From contig MAAN01000034.1 in NCBI GenBank assembly GCA_002163135.1, positions 1 to 64,000 of the forward strand: DNA of 64,000 nt, in the 5' to 3' direction. The stretch comes from Alphaproteobacteria bacterium 46_93_T64 (GTDB lineage Bacteria; Pseudomonadota; Alphaproteobacteria; Sneathiellales; Sneathiellaceae). Shown here piece after piece: positions 39,580-49,122 of this stretch (positions within the stretch are counted from its first letter, which is position 1; each line of letters begins with the position of its first letter). The position numbers were made by a program, and so were the translations under genes. The notes beneath the pieces were generated by a model. It was not told the DNA's origin. It was given only the letters and a program-made list of their open reading frames with translations, and searched no databases.

Positions 39580-39761
39580 TTTATTCTTTATTATCAACTA
39601 AATGCCCTCATTTTATATTCTAAAACATTAACTATGAAACATGATACATTCAACACAACTTCCGGCTATTATGCTTGAACAAGATCAAACAACTACCATC
39701 TAAGACTGATAGCAGACTAATTTATGTCTGCAAAATTTTTCTGCGAAGGAGCTTCACTTCC

Positions 39762-40274
39762 GTGAGTGTAAAACGCGAACCCGTGATTAATCTGTCGTCT
39801 TTGGGTGGCGGTAGAGACCGCAAAATCCATGAAGACAATCTGGATGATTTCGACGCCATTCGATTTCGCCGTTTGTGTGCATATGCCATTGACGTTGTCT
39901 GCATTTTCTTCATCGGTATAGCTGCGACAATTGTAGCGACATTGATGGGTATTGTTTCGCTGGGGTTGCTGTCCCCTATTCTTGCTGTGGGGTTAATGCT
40001 CGTGCCCCTCGCTTACCATACTGTGACGATTGGCAGTGAATTGAATGCTACAATTGGTATGCGGTTTATGGGTTTAGAAGTTTATTTATATTCAGGCGAT
40101 GAGCCTGATTATCTGACAGCACTTATTCATTCAGGTTTGTTCTACTTTTCAATGGCAGTAACATCTTCACTGATTTTACTTTTGTCGTTGTTCAATTCGA
40201 AGGGCCGTTTGCTTCATGATTATCTGACCAATAGCGGTGTCCGTCTTGCAAAACAGTCTAAAGAAGATCTTTAA
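39762..40274 (+). CDS. RDD-family membrane protein
   Basis: 170 residues. The RDD domain shows FRRLCAYAIDVVCIFFIGIAA (Arg and Asp of the name), a second hydrophobic pair, TIGMRFMGLEVY and the C-terminal GRLLHDYLTNSGVRL. RDD proteins are small integral membrane proteins of mostly unknown role; some are linked to Na+/H+ transport. The GTG start at 39762 follows AAGGAG with 10-base spacing; a TTG at 39675 would add 29 unlikely residues. Its 3' end overlaps the converging oxidoreductase gene by 17 bases. Confidence 0.83.
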   Translation: MSVKREPVINLSSLGGGRDRKIHEDNLDDFDAIRFRRLCAYAIDVVCIFFIGIAATIVATLMGIVSLGLLSPILAVGLMLVPLAYHTVTIGSELNATIGMRFMGLEVYLYSGDEPDYLTALIHSGLFYFSMAVTSSLILLLSLFNSKGRLLHDYLTNSGVRLAKQSKEDL

Positions 40275-41592
40275 ATCGGTTCCAAAGCAACATCATATAT
40301 AAAGCGGGCACTTGAATTGCACGGCTTTTGGGTATGGTCTTATGAGGAATCCGTCCAAACACATCAAGGCGCGTCATCTCACCGTTAATGGCTTCAGCCA
40401 CTATTTTACTGAGGACAGCTGAGAGCGGCACCCCTTGACCTGAATATCCATGAGCATAATAGACATGGTTACCTATCTTCCCAGCATCAGGCAAACGCTG
40501 CCGAGTTACGGAGAGATTTCCATCCCACAAATACTCAATTTTTACGTCTTCAAGCATCGGAAACGTCTTCAACATATTTCGTCTAACTGGATTATTTTCT
40601 AAACTCACGCGGCCAAACGATAAATCCTGCCCCCCATAAATAAGGCGTGTGTCTGGCGCGATCTTGAAATAATCCAGATCGTAGTAGGTATCTGCGATGC
40701 AAGCCGTTGTTTTCATTAATTGGCACGCGCGTGCCTCACCCAGTGGTTCCGTTGCGATAATGCAGCTTTTAACAGCGACCATTCTTTTTTGCAGTAAAGG
40801 TTCCACGTCTTTTAAATAGGCATTTCCAGCGAGAACCAGTTTGTCAGCAACCACATTGCCATTCTTACAAGTGACATTTACTCGATTATTTACATCATAC
40901 GATAAAGCTGCTGAGTTCTCGAATATTTGCACACCAGCATTTTTTGCCGCCCTCGCTAGTCCCAATGTATAATTTAGGGGATGTAGATGCCCGCCTTCCA
41001 GATCAAGTAAGCCGCCAACATAGCGATCGCCCGCCATAATTTCTCTTAACTCTAACTGATCAACCCAATGGTATTGGTCATATCCATACTCATCTTCGAC
41101 AAATACCTGCTCATCTTTCAGCCAATCTATGTGAGATTTTTGGGGGGCAACATAGAGTTCGCCAGGTAGATAATCACATTCTATTTCATGACGCGTGATT
41201 CTATCATTTAGTATGTTCTTAGCATCTTCAGAAAAAGCCCAAAGCCTTTTGGCATCCTCTGCACCAACTATTCTTGCGGTCTCCAACATTCCGGGTGAGT
41301 AACCAGATGCTACTTGGCCACCGCTTCGCCCTGAGGCACCGTAACCAACGTGGGACGCTTCAAGAACAACAACAGAAAATCCCAGTTCCGCCAGTTCCAA
41401 TGCTGTTCCAAGACCAGTAAAACCCGCCCCTATTACACAAACATCTGTGCGAACCTCCCCGACTAGTTCAGGAAAATGGAACGTTGTATTTGCAGTTGCT
41501 TGGTAATAATCAGTGCTGGTCTTCACTAATACTTCTTTCCAAAAGGGTAGTTTTCTATACGTCCCCCTTGCAAGATTAAAGACAATCTTCAT
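40258..41592 (-). CDS. FAD-dependent amine oxidoreductase (PuuB-like)
   Basis: Up to 444 residues, DAO-family flavoprotein. FAD motif DVCVIGAGFTGLGTALELAE, then VVVLEASHVGYGASGRSGGQVASGYS, as in gamma-glutamylputrescine oxidoreductase, and a C-terminal YYAHGYSGQGVPLS. It likely oxidises a polyamine or amino-acid derivative, but no puu genes are adjacent. The ATG at 41592 has no clear ribosome site. A GTG at 41526, preceded by GGAAAGAAG, would begin MKTSTDYYQATAN like relatives and may be the true start. Confidence 0.85.
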   Translation of the reverse strand: MKIVFNLARGTYRKLPFWKEVLVKTSTDYYQATANTTFHFPELVGEVRTDVCVIGAGFTGLGTALELAELGFSVVVLEASHVGYGASGRSGGQVASGYSPGMLETARIVGAEDAKRLWAFSEDAKNILNDRITRHEIECDYLPGELYVAPQKSHIDWLKDEQVFVEDEYGYDQYHWVDQLELREIMAGDRYVGGLLDLEGGHLHPLNYTLGLARAAKNAGVQIFENSAALSYDVNNRVNVTCKNGNVVADKLVLAGNAYLKDVEPLLQKRMVAVKSCIIATEPLGEARACQLMKTTACIADTYYDLDYFKIAPDTRLIYGGQDLSFGRVSLENNPVRRNMLKTFPMLEDVKIEYLWDGNLSVTRQRLPDAGKIGNHVYYAHGYSGQGVPLSAVLSKIVAEAINGEMTRLDVFGRIPHKTIPKSRAIQVPALYMMLLWNRFKDLL

Positions 41593-41678
41593 GATAAGGG
41601 TTAAATAATCTGAAAACTACAATAGTCTAAGCTAGAATATAAGACTCCGGAACATATGGATGCGGATAGAATAAATTT

Positions 41679-43529
41679 ATGATTGAAGCACAAATTCACA
41701 TGTGGCTGGTATTCCTGTTCATTGCTGTAGCAATGTACGCTTTTGCCAGCGAAAAAATTGGGCTCGAAATATCTTCTGTTGCGGTAATTTCTGGCTTACT
41801 TCTCTTATTCTATGTCTACCCCCTAGTTGATAGTTACGGCAATCTCTTACTGACCCCTAGGGAGATTTTGGCCGGACTTGCCGATCCGGCGTTGATTACA
41901 GTTCTATCTTTGCTCGTAGTCGGCCAAGGGATCGTAAGAACAGGTGCCCTTGAAAAACCCATTCGAGTATTGATTACGCTTCGGCGGCATCATCCTGTCC
42001 TAGCCATCGGTGTTGTCTTGACGACGGTTATGTTTATTAGCGCCTTTATGAACAATACTCCGGTAGTCGTCATATTCATTCCGCTAATGACTGCATTGGC
42101 GGAAAGGCTTCACCGCCCAACATCTACATTAATGATCCCCCTCAGTTATGCTTCTATCCTAGGAGGGATGACGACACTAATTGGTTCATCCACTAATCTA
42201 CTTGTCTCTGCCGCCGCGGTTAAAGCCGGCCAACCTGCCATTGAATTTTTCGACATTTCTGTGCCTGGAGCCGTTTTGGCAATAACAGGTTTAGTTTATG
42301 CGTTGGTAGTTATTCCGAAACTACTCCCGGACAGGGAAGCCGTAACGGACGGATCAGCCCCCATTTCGGGCAAGCAATTTATCGTACAAATGCAAATCTC
42401 CGCTGATAGCCCTCTCGTTGGAGAAGAGGCTATTGCTGGACAGTTCCCAAGCCTTAGAAACATTACAATCCGATTTATCCAAAGGGAAGAGAAACTACTG
42501 CTTCCTCCCTTCGATGATATGGTTTTGCGCCCCGGCGACTCTGTAGTTTTTGCAGGTACTCGTAAATCCCTGACAGACGCATTTTCTGACAATCCGCAAA
42601 TCATGAGTGACTTCCACAATATTGAAGAATCTTTGGAAAGTGAAACCAACGCGACACAGACAAGTAAAGATCAGACGTTAGCTGAGGTCGTTATCGCCCC
42701 TGCCTCCCGGATGATCGGAAGGGCCCTGCATCAAATCAACTTCCACTATCGCACAGAATGCGTAGTGCTGGGGATCCAACGGCGTTCTCGCATGATCAGA
42801 ACAAGTAGAATGACCGACATTCGCTTGGAAGCAGGCGATGTTTTACTCCTTCTTGGTTCGCGCAATAATGTAATGCGCCTTCGGAATAATCCTGATGTTC
42901 TTTTGCTTGAATATTCAACACGCGAATTGCCCGCTTTGGCGCTCGCCCGTAGAGCCCGCTTCATTTTCGGTGCCGTTATCGTATGTGCGGCAACTGGTGC
43001 AGTTCCAATTGTAGTTGCTGCAGTTGCAGGTGCAACTGCGATAGTTGCTTCTGGGTGCTTGAATATTTATCAGGCAGGTCGTGCAATTGACAGAAGAATT
43101 GTTCTACTGATTTGGGCAGCGCTTGCCCTCGGAACGGCTATGCAAGCAACCGGTGGCGCTACCTTTATTGCTCATGCACTTGTTAGTATGCTAGACGGCG
43201 CACATGTTGCCGTCATTCTTTCCTTCTTCTTCCTGCTAGTTGCATTTTTCACAAATATATTAAGTAACAACGCCACAGCGGTTTTGTTTACGCCGGTCGG
43301 GATTGGCATTGCAAAAACGTTAGGAATTGACCCTATGATTTTCGTATTTGCGACTATTTTTGCAGCAAATTGCTCCTTTGCTACGCCGATGGGGTATCAA
43401 ACGAATCTCTTGGTCATGGGCCCCGGTCATTATAGGTTTATGGACTTTTTTAAAGCTGGCGCCCCTCTTGTCATCCTTCTTTGGATTGTTTTTTCAATTT
43501 TCGCTCCACTTTATTACGGCTTGCTATGA
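41679..43529 (+). CDS. SLC13-family permease with two RCK_C (TrkA-C) domains
   Basis: 616 residues. Two membrane halves of the sodium/anion symporter type flank two cytoplasmic RCK_C domains (about residues 222-305 and 333-410, each with L.PGD.V...G). Segments such as FMNNTPVVVIFIPLM and NNATAVLFTPVGIGIA near the two re-entrant loops, and GSSTNLLVSA, mark the divalent-anion:Na+ symporter fold. The substrate may be sulfate or a dicarboxylate; the sequence does not decide. No obvious operon partner. Confidence 0.88.
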   Translation: MIEAQIHMWLVFLFIAVAMYAFASEKIGLEISSVAVISGLLLLFYVYPLVDSYGNLLLTPREILAGLADPALITVLSLLVVGQGIVRTGALEKPIRVLITLRRHHPVLAIGVVLTTVMFISAFMNNTPVVVIFIPLMTALAERLHRPTSTLMIPLSYASILGGMTTLIGSSTNLLVSAAAVKAGQPAIEFFDISVPGAVLAITGLVYALVVIPKLLPDREAVTDGSAPISGKQFIVQMQISADSPLVGEEAIAGQFPSLRNITIRFIQREEKLLLPPFDDMVLRPGDSVVFAGTRKSLTDAFSDNPQIMSDFHNIEESLESETNATQTSKDQTLAEVVIAPASRMIGRALHQINFHYRTECVVLGIQRRSRMIRTSRMTDIRLEAGDVLLLLGSRNNVMRLRNNPDVLLLEYSTRELPALALARRARFIFGAVIVCAATGAVPIVVAAVAGATAIVASGCLNIYQAGRAIDRRIVLLIWAALALGTAMQATGGATFIAHALVSMLDGAHVAVILSFFFLLVAFFTNILSNNATAVLFTPVGIGIAKTLGIDPMIFVFATIFAANCSFATPMGYQTNLLVMGPGHYRFMDFFKAGAPLVILLWIVFSIFAPLYYGLL

Positions 43530-43615
43530 GTTTTTTAGGGATTTCATGCGTAATCTTTTCCAAGAGGTACAAAAAACAGTAGTCTAGAGCGACTAAATTT
43601 TGAGATTGGCGAACA

Positions 43616-44338
43616 ATGAAGCGAGTGGAGATACCATCCAGGTTCTTTTTTTCAACTCCTCCAGCCCCCTGCCCGTATTTAGGTGGCAAGTTGGAGAAGA
43701 AGATTGTGACCCTGCTTGCCGGAAAAGACCCGGATCACCTTCACAATACTCTTAGTCTTGCTGGATTTCGACGCAGTCAAGACCTCGCCTATAGACCGGC
43801 TTGCGATAATTGTAACGCTTGCATCCCAATCCGCGTAGTTGCAAACCAATTTTCTCTAAAAAAATCGTTTCGGCGCATCTGGTCGCGAAACAAGGATATT
43901 TTTGCCCGAGAAATGCCTGCCGAAGCGACAGCAGAGCATTACGATCTGTTTCACCGATATTTGAAGTCCCGCCATTCAGATGGTGGCATGTCTGACATGG
44001 TGTTTTCCGATTATCAGGCAATGGTTGAGGATAGTCCCGTTAGAACTCAATTAACCGAGTTTAGAGACCCTTATGACAATTTATACGCTGTTTGCCTGAC
44101 AGATCGTATGGATGATGGGTTATCACTGGTTTACAGTTTCTTTGATCCTGAAATGGAAAAACGAAGCCTTGGTACATATTTGGTTCTTTGGCATATTATC
44201 CAGGCAAAGAATATGGGCCTAATGCATGTATATTTGGGCTACTGGATCGCTGAAAGCCCCAAGATGTCTTACAAGACGCGTTTTGAGCCCGCTGAAATAC
44301 TGACAAAAGAAGGTTGGGAGCCAATTTCTTGCTTGTGA
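43616..44338 (+). CDS. bpt: Aspartate/glutamate leucyltransferase (arginyl-tRNA-protein transferase family)
   Basis: 240 residues. N-terminal domain with PAPCPYLGGKLEKK and CDNCNACIPIRV, then the C-terminal GNAT-like domain (SLVYSFFDPEMEKRSLGTYLVLWHI, YLGYWIAESPKMSYKTRFEP). Bacterial Bpt transfers Leu from Leu-tRNA to proteins with N-terminal Asp or Glu, marking them for degradation by ClpS/ClpAP. Length and motifs are typical. The ATG has only a weak ribosome site; a GTG three codons later is possible. Confidence 0.93.
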   Translation: MKRVEIPSRFFFSTPPAPCPYLGGKLEKKIVTLLAGKDPDHLHNTLSLAGFRRSQDLAYRPACDNCNACIPIRVVANQFSLKKSFRRIWSRNKDIFAREMPAEATAEHYDLFHRYLKSRHSDGGMSDMVFSDYQAMVEDSPVRTQLTEFRDPYDNLYAVCLTDRMDDGLSLVYSFFDPEMEKRSLGTYLVLWHIIQAKNMGLMHVYLGYWIAESPKMSYKTRFEPAEILTKEGWEPISCL

Positions 44339-44701
44339 ATTCCAATAAATAATTGGAAACCGAGAGACTAAAGCTAAAAAACTCGATAATTCAGAATTAA
44401 ACAAACTACCTTTCCCCAAACGAATCCAATCTGCTTTTAGAAAACATTAAAAGTGGTTAGCTGTTTGTGGTGAAATACATAAAACCGCCCTGAATATAAG
44501 TTACTCTTCTCTAAAGTAACCTCCAAAATTGGCTATATTTTCTCAATTGCCCCAGACATTACGTACAAAGAGTGTCAATTTGGCTTTCTTTATTGCTAGA
44601 CCTTAGGTAATACTAGCGCTACCTTCTGCGTTAGCTATGCGGGTTACTAACAGCCGCATCGTTTACGTAAAATGTAAAAAGTTCTATAGGGAGAGCAATA
44701 A
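44339..44701. other. Intergenic region upstream of the TRAP transporter operon
   Basis: About 360 AT-rich bases without a gene. It contains an inverted repeat TTCCAAT (44340-44346) / ATTGGAA (44352-44358) immediately after the bpt stop and a second, GTTACT (44500-44505) / AGTAAC (44515-44520). Neither has a T run of terminator type; they may be operator sites for the transporter promoter. A GGGAGAG ribosome site lies before the ATG at 44702. Confidence 0.45.
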
Positions 44702-45784
44702 ATGGATCGTCGTAAATTTATTAAAAGTGCTGGTATTGCCGGTACTGTAGGTACAGTTGCACTTGCAGCACCTGCAATCGCAAAAGGTCGCGAAAAACTG
44801 ACTATGGTAACAGCCTGGGGCCGTGGCCTTGCAGGTGTGTTCGATGCAGCTCAGCATTTTGCAGATTCAGTAAACACTATGTCAGACGGCTTGCTAGAAG
44901 TAGACGTTAAAGCTTCTGGTGAATTGGTATCAGGCCTCGGCGCTGTTTTTGATGCGGTTACGTCTGGTCAAGCAGACATGTATCACGCAGCTGATTACTA
45001 CTATGTAGGTCAGCACGCAGCATTTGGTTTCTTCACAGCCGTTCCTTTCGGCATGACTCCAAATGAACTTCACAACTGGTATTACCATGGCGATGGCCAC
45101 AAATTGCATCTTGAACTCGGTGAAGAGTTCGGTTTGCATTCATTCCTCGCAGGTAACACAGGCCCACAAGCTGGTGGTTGGTTCCGTAAAGAAATCAAAT
45201 CTGCAGATGACTTTAAAGGCCTGAAATTCCGTATGCCTGGTCTTGGCGGTAAAGCCCTTGGTAAACTTGGTGCATCTGTTCAAACACTGCCTGGTTCTGA
45301 AATTTACCAAGCATTGGCATCTGGTGCGATCGACGGAACTGAGTGGATCGGCCCATGGGCAGACGAGAAAGCTGGTTTCCAAGAAATCACTAAATTCTAC
45401 TACACATCAGGCTTCCATGAGCCAGGTGCTGGTCTTGCGTTAGGGCTTAACAAAGATCGCTTCAATGGCCTCAGCAAAGCACATCAGAAAATGATCGAAA
45501 TTGCTGCAGGTGAAGCTAACCAGTGGAACTTGCATCAGTATCTTGCAAACAATTCACAAGCTCTTACACGTCTGCAAGCTTCTGGCGTTCAAACGCTTGA
45601 ATTCCCTGATGACGTTTGGGATGCATTTGGTAAAGCCTCTCAAGAAGTTCTCGATGACAACATGAGCGATCCTTTCTTCAAGAAGGTTCGCACGTCTGTT
45701 GAGTCTTCCATGAAAGCATCTGCTAAATGGGATGAACTTTCTTCAGGTGCTTACACTCGTCAACGCACACGCGTTCTGGGTTAA
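44702..45784 (+). CDS. TRAP transporter solute-binding protein (TakP-like)
   Basis: 360 residues. A Tat-type signal peptide MDRRKFIKSAGIAGTVGTV... ends near AIAK. The mature protein follows the DctP fold with the TakP-like pattern SGELVSGLGAVFDAVTSGQADMYHAADYYY, FFTAVPFGMTPNELHNW, GNTGPQAGGWFRKEI, GLKFRMPGLGGKAL and SGAIDGTEWIGPWAD. From memory this is close to TakP of Rhodobacter, which binds pyruvate and other 2-oxo monocarboxylates, so such a ligand is inferred. Followed by a strong hairpin and then the membrane subunits about 300 bases on. Confidence 0.9.
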   Translation: MDRRKFIKSAGIAGTVGTVALAAPAIAKGREKLTMVTAWGRGLAGVFDAAQHFADSVNTMSDGLLEVDVKASGELVSGLGAVFDAVTSGQADMYHAADYYYVGQHAAFGFFTAVPFGMTPNELHNWYYHGDGHKLHLELGEEFGLHSFLAGNTGPQAGGWFRKEIKSADDFKGLKFRMPGLGGKALGKLGASVQTLPGSEIYQALASGAIDGTEWIGPWADEKAGFQEITKFYYTSGFHEPGAGLALGLNKDRFNGLSKAHQKMIEIAAGEANQWNLHQYLANNSQALTRLQASGVQTLEFPDDVWDAFGKASQEVLDDNMSDPFFKKVRTSVESSMKASAKWDELSSGAYTRQRTRVLG

Positions 45785-45808
45785 GCCTTAAGATTGTAAT
45801 ACAGTAAT

Positions 45809-45835
45809 GAAACCGGGCCATAAGTGCCCGGTTTC
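45809..45835 (+). terminator. Strong hairpin between TRAP binding-protein and membrane-subunit genes
   Basis: Perfect 10-base stem GAAACCGGGC / GCCCGGTTTC with a 7-base loop, 24 bases after the stop. T-tail is weak (CACATTTT), so it may partly terminate, or protect the upstream mRNA so that more binding protein than permease is made. Confidence 0.75.
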
Positions 45836-45883
45836 ACATTTTAAACACAGAGAGTCCGTGTAGTTTCTAAAGTGGCGCGAAGC

Positions 45884-45924
45884 TTATATAGAGTATGATC
45901 AACATGATCGATGCTCTTATATAA
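45884..45924 (+). other. Long interrupted hairpin in the dctP-dctQ gap
   Basis: Arms TTATATA-GAG-TAT-GATC (45884-45900) and GATC-G-ATG-CTC-T-TATATAA (45906-45924) pair over about 17 base pairs with two single-base bulges and one G-T pair, around the loop AACAT. The rest of 45785-46084 has no credible gene. It could be a structured leader or an operator for a second promoter driving the membrane subunits. Confidence 0.55.
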
Positions 45925-46084
45925 CTCAGAGTGACAATCGTACTGAAAACGTACGACGTACTAAGTTTAAAGAAATATTGGGTGGGGCGAGATGCAATTT
46001 GGCATTTCAAAATACGCAAAGCTCTTAAATTAGAGAATTCTCGCACACATATTGAACACACGGTGCTGATCGGAAAGACCCGAT

Positions 46085-46978
46085 ATGGAAGCGCTTGGCA
46101 GTTTATTTTTAAATTTTATTATGGGATTTGTGAATCTATTGATTCTGCCCTGGCATATTTATAGCTGGCTTAACCTTGAGACACTGAAGCTAAAGATGAA
46201 TGCTGTCACAGAAATGGGCATGTCACATCAATTCTTCTTTATGGTTCTGGCCTTGGTTCTTGTCCTAATTGGTGTAGGCATCTACAAACGCAGTTTTTTG
46301 TACAGCGTTGTAAGCGGGCTAGAGAACTTCAACGGTAAAATCGGTAGAGCCTCAGCTTGGTTTGCGCTCATTATGATGCTGCAACAAGTAATGATCATTG
46401 CTATGGGCCAAATTTTCCGTGGTAATGAATTGATGTTTTCACCTCTTGGTTTAAGTGTTATTTCAGAAGAGCTGCAATGGCTTTCCGGACAACTGAAGTT
46501 TTACAATGCCATATTGATTGCACTTGCCTCTGCATACACATTTATCGAAGGCGGCCATGTGCGTGTAGATCTCGTATATGCAGCGTGTAAAACAAGAACA
46601 AGAAACTGGATTGACCTGCTGGGAACTGTCTTTTTCTTTATCCCGTCAACAATAATGCTTTGGTGGTTCTCATGGCCTATCGCGATGAACGCCATGAACG
46701 CACAAAAACCGTTGAATATTTGGTCCGAATCAACACGCTGGAGAGGGTTCCGGTTTGAAACCTCAGGTACTGCTGAATTTTCCTGGGTTTGGGCTTTCAA
46801 ATTTTTGGTTCTGGTTTTTGCAGGCCTCATGTTCGTTTGTGCTGTTGCATTCTTGTTACGAAACATTCTGGCGCTGCTGGAACGTGACAAAAACATACCG
46901 ACCCATTATTCATTTGATGACGCTACAGAGGATAAAAAGATTGAGCATTCAAGTGACGCCCCATCGCATCCTCTTTAA
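46085..46978 (+). CDS. TRAP transporter small permease (DctQ-like)
   Basis: 297 residues, clearly longer than the usual 160-220. After an extended N-terminal part with about two extra hydrophobic segments comes the DctQ core: LIMMLQQVMIIAMGQIFRG, SAYTFIEGGHVRVDLVYA (conserved E..HVRVD), a long helix around FFFIPSTIMLWWF, and a last helix before a charged tail. It forms the membrane complex with the large subunit, 22 bases downstream. The start ATG lies within GATATGGAA with only a weak ribosome site. Confidence 0.88.
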   Translation: MEALGSLFLNFIMGFVNLLILPWHIYSWLNLETLKLKMNAVTEMGMSHQFFFMVLALVLVLIGVGIYKRSFLYSVVSGLENFNGKIGRASAWFALIMMLQQVMIIAMGQIFRGNELMFSPLGLSVISEELQWLSGQLKFYNAILIALASAYTFIEGGHVRVDLVYAACKTRTRNWIDLLGTVFFFIPSTIMLWWFSWPIAMNAMNAQKPLNIWSESTRWRGFRFETSGTAEFSWVWAFKFLVLVFAGLMFVCAVAFLLRNILALLERDKNIPTHYSFDDATEDKKIEHSSDAPSHPL

Positions 46979-47000
46979 TTGATCTCGGAGTTTTTAACCC

Positions 47001-49103
47001 ATGTTTTTAGGTTTTACCGGCGTTGAAATTTCGCTGATTATCGTCGCGATATCGCTGTTTGGCGGTATCCTCTCAGGCTACCCAGTAGCCTATGCAATCT
47101 CAGGCTCTGCTTTCATAAGTTTTGCTTTAATCGCAGGGCTGAACGAAGCAGGCCTGCTTTATACAATCGAAGAATTTAACGGCGTAGCCGAGCAAGTTCC
47201 TGTGTTCGAGGGAGGTTGGCAAAAAGCCATGCTTTCCACAACATCCACATGGGCTCAAGGCGTCTTCTCCCGAGCCTTTGGTGGTAATGTTGAAACACTT
47301 CTTGCTGTACCGCTATTCGTACTGATGGGCATCGCGCTTGAGCGTTCCAACATTGCGGAAGACTTGCTGACGACTATGGCCAAATTGTTTGGCTCTATTC
47401 CTGGCGGTCTTGCAATCGCAGTTGTTTTGGTGGGTACATTGCTTGCAGCCTCCACTGGTGTGGTTGGTGCAACGGTTGTAACGATGGGCCTTATCGCCCT
47501 TCCGACAATGTTAAAGCACGGTTATTCTAAATCCCTTTCGACAGGTATTATTGCGACATCCGGTACACTTGGCCAAATCATTCCGCCTTCTATAGTGATC
47601 GTTCTGCTCGGTTCAATCGTTGGTGATATGTACGCTATCGGCCAAGAAAACCGCGCTGATGCACTTGGTATAACAGTCTTGGAAATGTTGGGTGAGCCAG
47701 CAGTTCTATCTACAGGCACCTTGTTTAAAGCAGCCTTTATACCAGGTATTTTCCTAGCATCGCTCTACGCTCTTTATGCATTGGTTTTCGCTTATTTTAA
47801 TCGTGATCAGGCGCCTCCAGTTCATTTGGGTGAGCCAGATTCATACAATCTGATATCTTACTATAATAACAACCCATGGCTACTCCTTGGCGCTATGTTT
47901 GGACCTTTGGTCGCCATGGTTATGCTATGGATTGGACTAGCAGCTGCTGACCTCACTGGCAGCACAACAATAGATGACGTTACAACGTACGGACCGTTGT
48001 CTGGCGGTGTGGTCGCTATGTTGGTTCTAACTGGCTTTATGCTGACATTGGCTATGGCTTTACGCCCTGGGTATGATCCTAAACCAATTTTGATCGGGCT
48101 TGTCGGTGTCGTCGCAGTTTTCATTGCCGATTGGTTCTTTGTACCAGGTGATGCAAGCGGCGGGTTAAAGACTGTATTTTACATCATACCTGGCGCAATG
48201 ATTGTCTATGGTCTGAAACATGCCTCTGTCCGATTGACTGAAATCGAAGCCATTCGAGTGGTATCTCCCCCAGTTATTTTGATTGTAGCTGTTCTTGGAT
48301 CCATTCTTGGTGGTATCACTAATCCAACAGCCGCTGCTGGCTTGGGCGCTGCTGGTGCAATTATGTTGGCTGCCAACAGAAAATTGCAGGACAACAAACA
48401 ATCTTCAAAAATCATTATCTGGGCTGCCTTAGCAATTATTGTTCTCTTGTTAATGCGAGGTAACTTTGACCTCCGCTTGGGGTTGGATAACATCAATTTC
48501 GACGACAAGATGGGAATTTTTACTGCTGTAATTTCTTACCATCTTGCTTTATTCGGATTGATTTATTCGAGCTGGATTTTGATCCGCGATAAAATTATGG
48601 CAGGTATTTTGAATGAAACCACCAAGGTTACGTCTATGGTGTTCGTCATTCTTATTGCCTCCCTCTTTTTGAGCCTGACGATCAGATCATTTGGCGGTGA
48701 ACATTACATTCAGGAATTCCTGCAATCATTTGAAGACCCACGAACATTGTTGATTGTGGTGATGATTGTCTTGTTCTTCTTGGGCTTTGTTCTTGATTTC
48801 ATTGAGATCATTTTCATTGTTATCCCGATTGTGGGACCCGTAATCTACGCGGCGGATCCAGCCCTCATGCATCCGGCATGGATCACGATCCTGATTGCTG
48901 TAAATCTACAGACATCGTTCATTACGCCTCCTTTTGGATTTGCGTTGTTCTATCTTCGCGGTGTTGCACCGCCGGATGTAACAACCATGGATATCTATAA
49001 AGGTGTTATTCCGTTCGTGATTATTCAGGTAATCGGTCTGTTGCTACTTTGGTTCTTCCCAGCAATTACGACTTTCCTACCGGAGCTTTTACCGGCGAAT
49101 TGA
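47001..49103 (+). CDS. TRAP transporter large permease (DctM-like), extended form
   Basis: 700 residues, against about 430 in standard DctM. The N-terminal third (FPVAYAISG-like start, PLFVLMGIALERS, GTLLAASTGVVGATVVTMGLIALP, GIIATSGTLGQIIPPSIVIVLLG) and the C-terminal third (DFIEIIFIVIPIVGPV, NLQTSFITPPFGFALFYLRG) are canonical. Between them is added membrane sequence (about residues 285-420 and 440-500), flanking the conserved GGITNPTAAAGLGAAGA. It is the ion-coupled transport subunit for the TakP-like binding protein. Similar long versions occur with TakP-type systems (from memory). Confidence 0.9.
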   Translation: MFLGFTGVEISLIIVAISLFGGILSGYPVAYAISGSAFISFALIAGLNEAGLLYTIEEFNGVAEQVPVFEGGWQKAMLSTTSTWAQGVFSRAFGGNVETLLAVPLFVLMGIALERSNIAEDLLTTMAKLFGSIPGGLAIAVVLVGTLLAASTGVVGATVVTMGLIALPTMLKHGYSKSLSTGIIATSGTLGQIIPPSIVIVLLGSIVGDMYAIGQENRADALGITVLEMLGEPAVLSTGTLFKAAFIPGIFLASLYALYALVFAYFNRDQAPPVHLGEPDSYNLISYYNNNPWLLLGAMFGPLVAMVMLWIGLAAADLTGSTTIDDVTTYGPLSGGVVAMLVLTGFMLTLAMALRPGYDPKPILIGLVGVVAVFIADWFFVPGDASGGLKTVFYIIPGAMIVYGLKHASVRLTEIEAIRVVSPPVILIVAVLGSILGGITNPTAAAGLGAAGAIMLAANRKLQDNKQSSKIIIWAALAIIVLLLMRGNFDLRLGLDNINFDDKMGIFTAVISYHLALFGLIYSSWILIRDKIMAGILNETTKVTSMVFVILIASLFLSLTIRSFGGEHYIQEFLQSFEDPRTLLIVVMIVLFFLGFVLDFIEIIFIVIPIVGPVIYAADPALMHPAWITILIAVNLQTSFITPPFGFALFYLRGVAPPDVTTMDIYKGVIPFVIIQVIGLLLLWFFPAITTFLPELLPAN

Positions 49104-49122
49104 CGAACCCATATACGACAAG

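Noticed and set aside
45931-46164. Possible small gene in the dctP-dctQ gap
   Set aside because: It runs into dctQ in another frame, begins inside hairpin-flanking sequence, has no ribosome site and no recognisable product.
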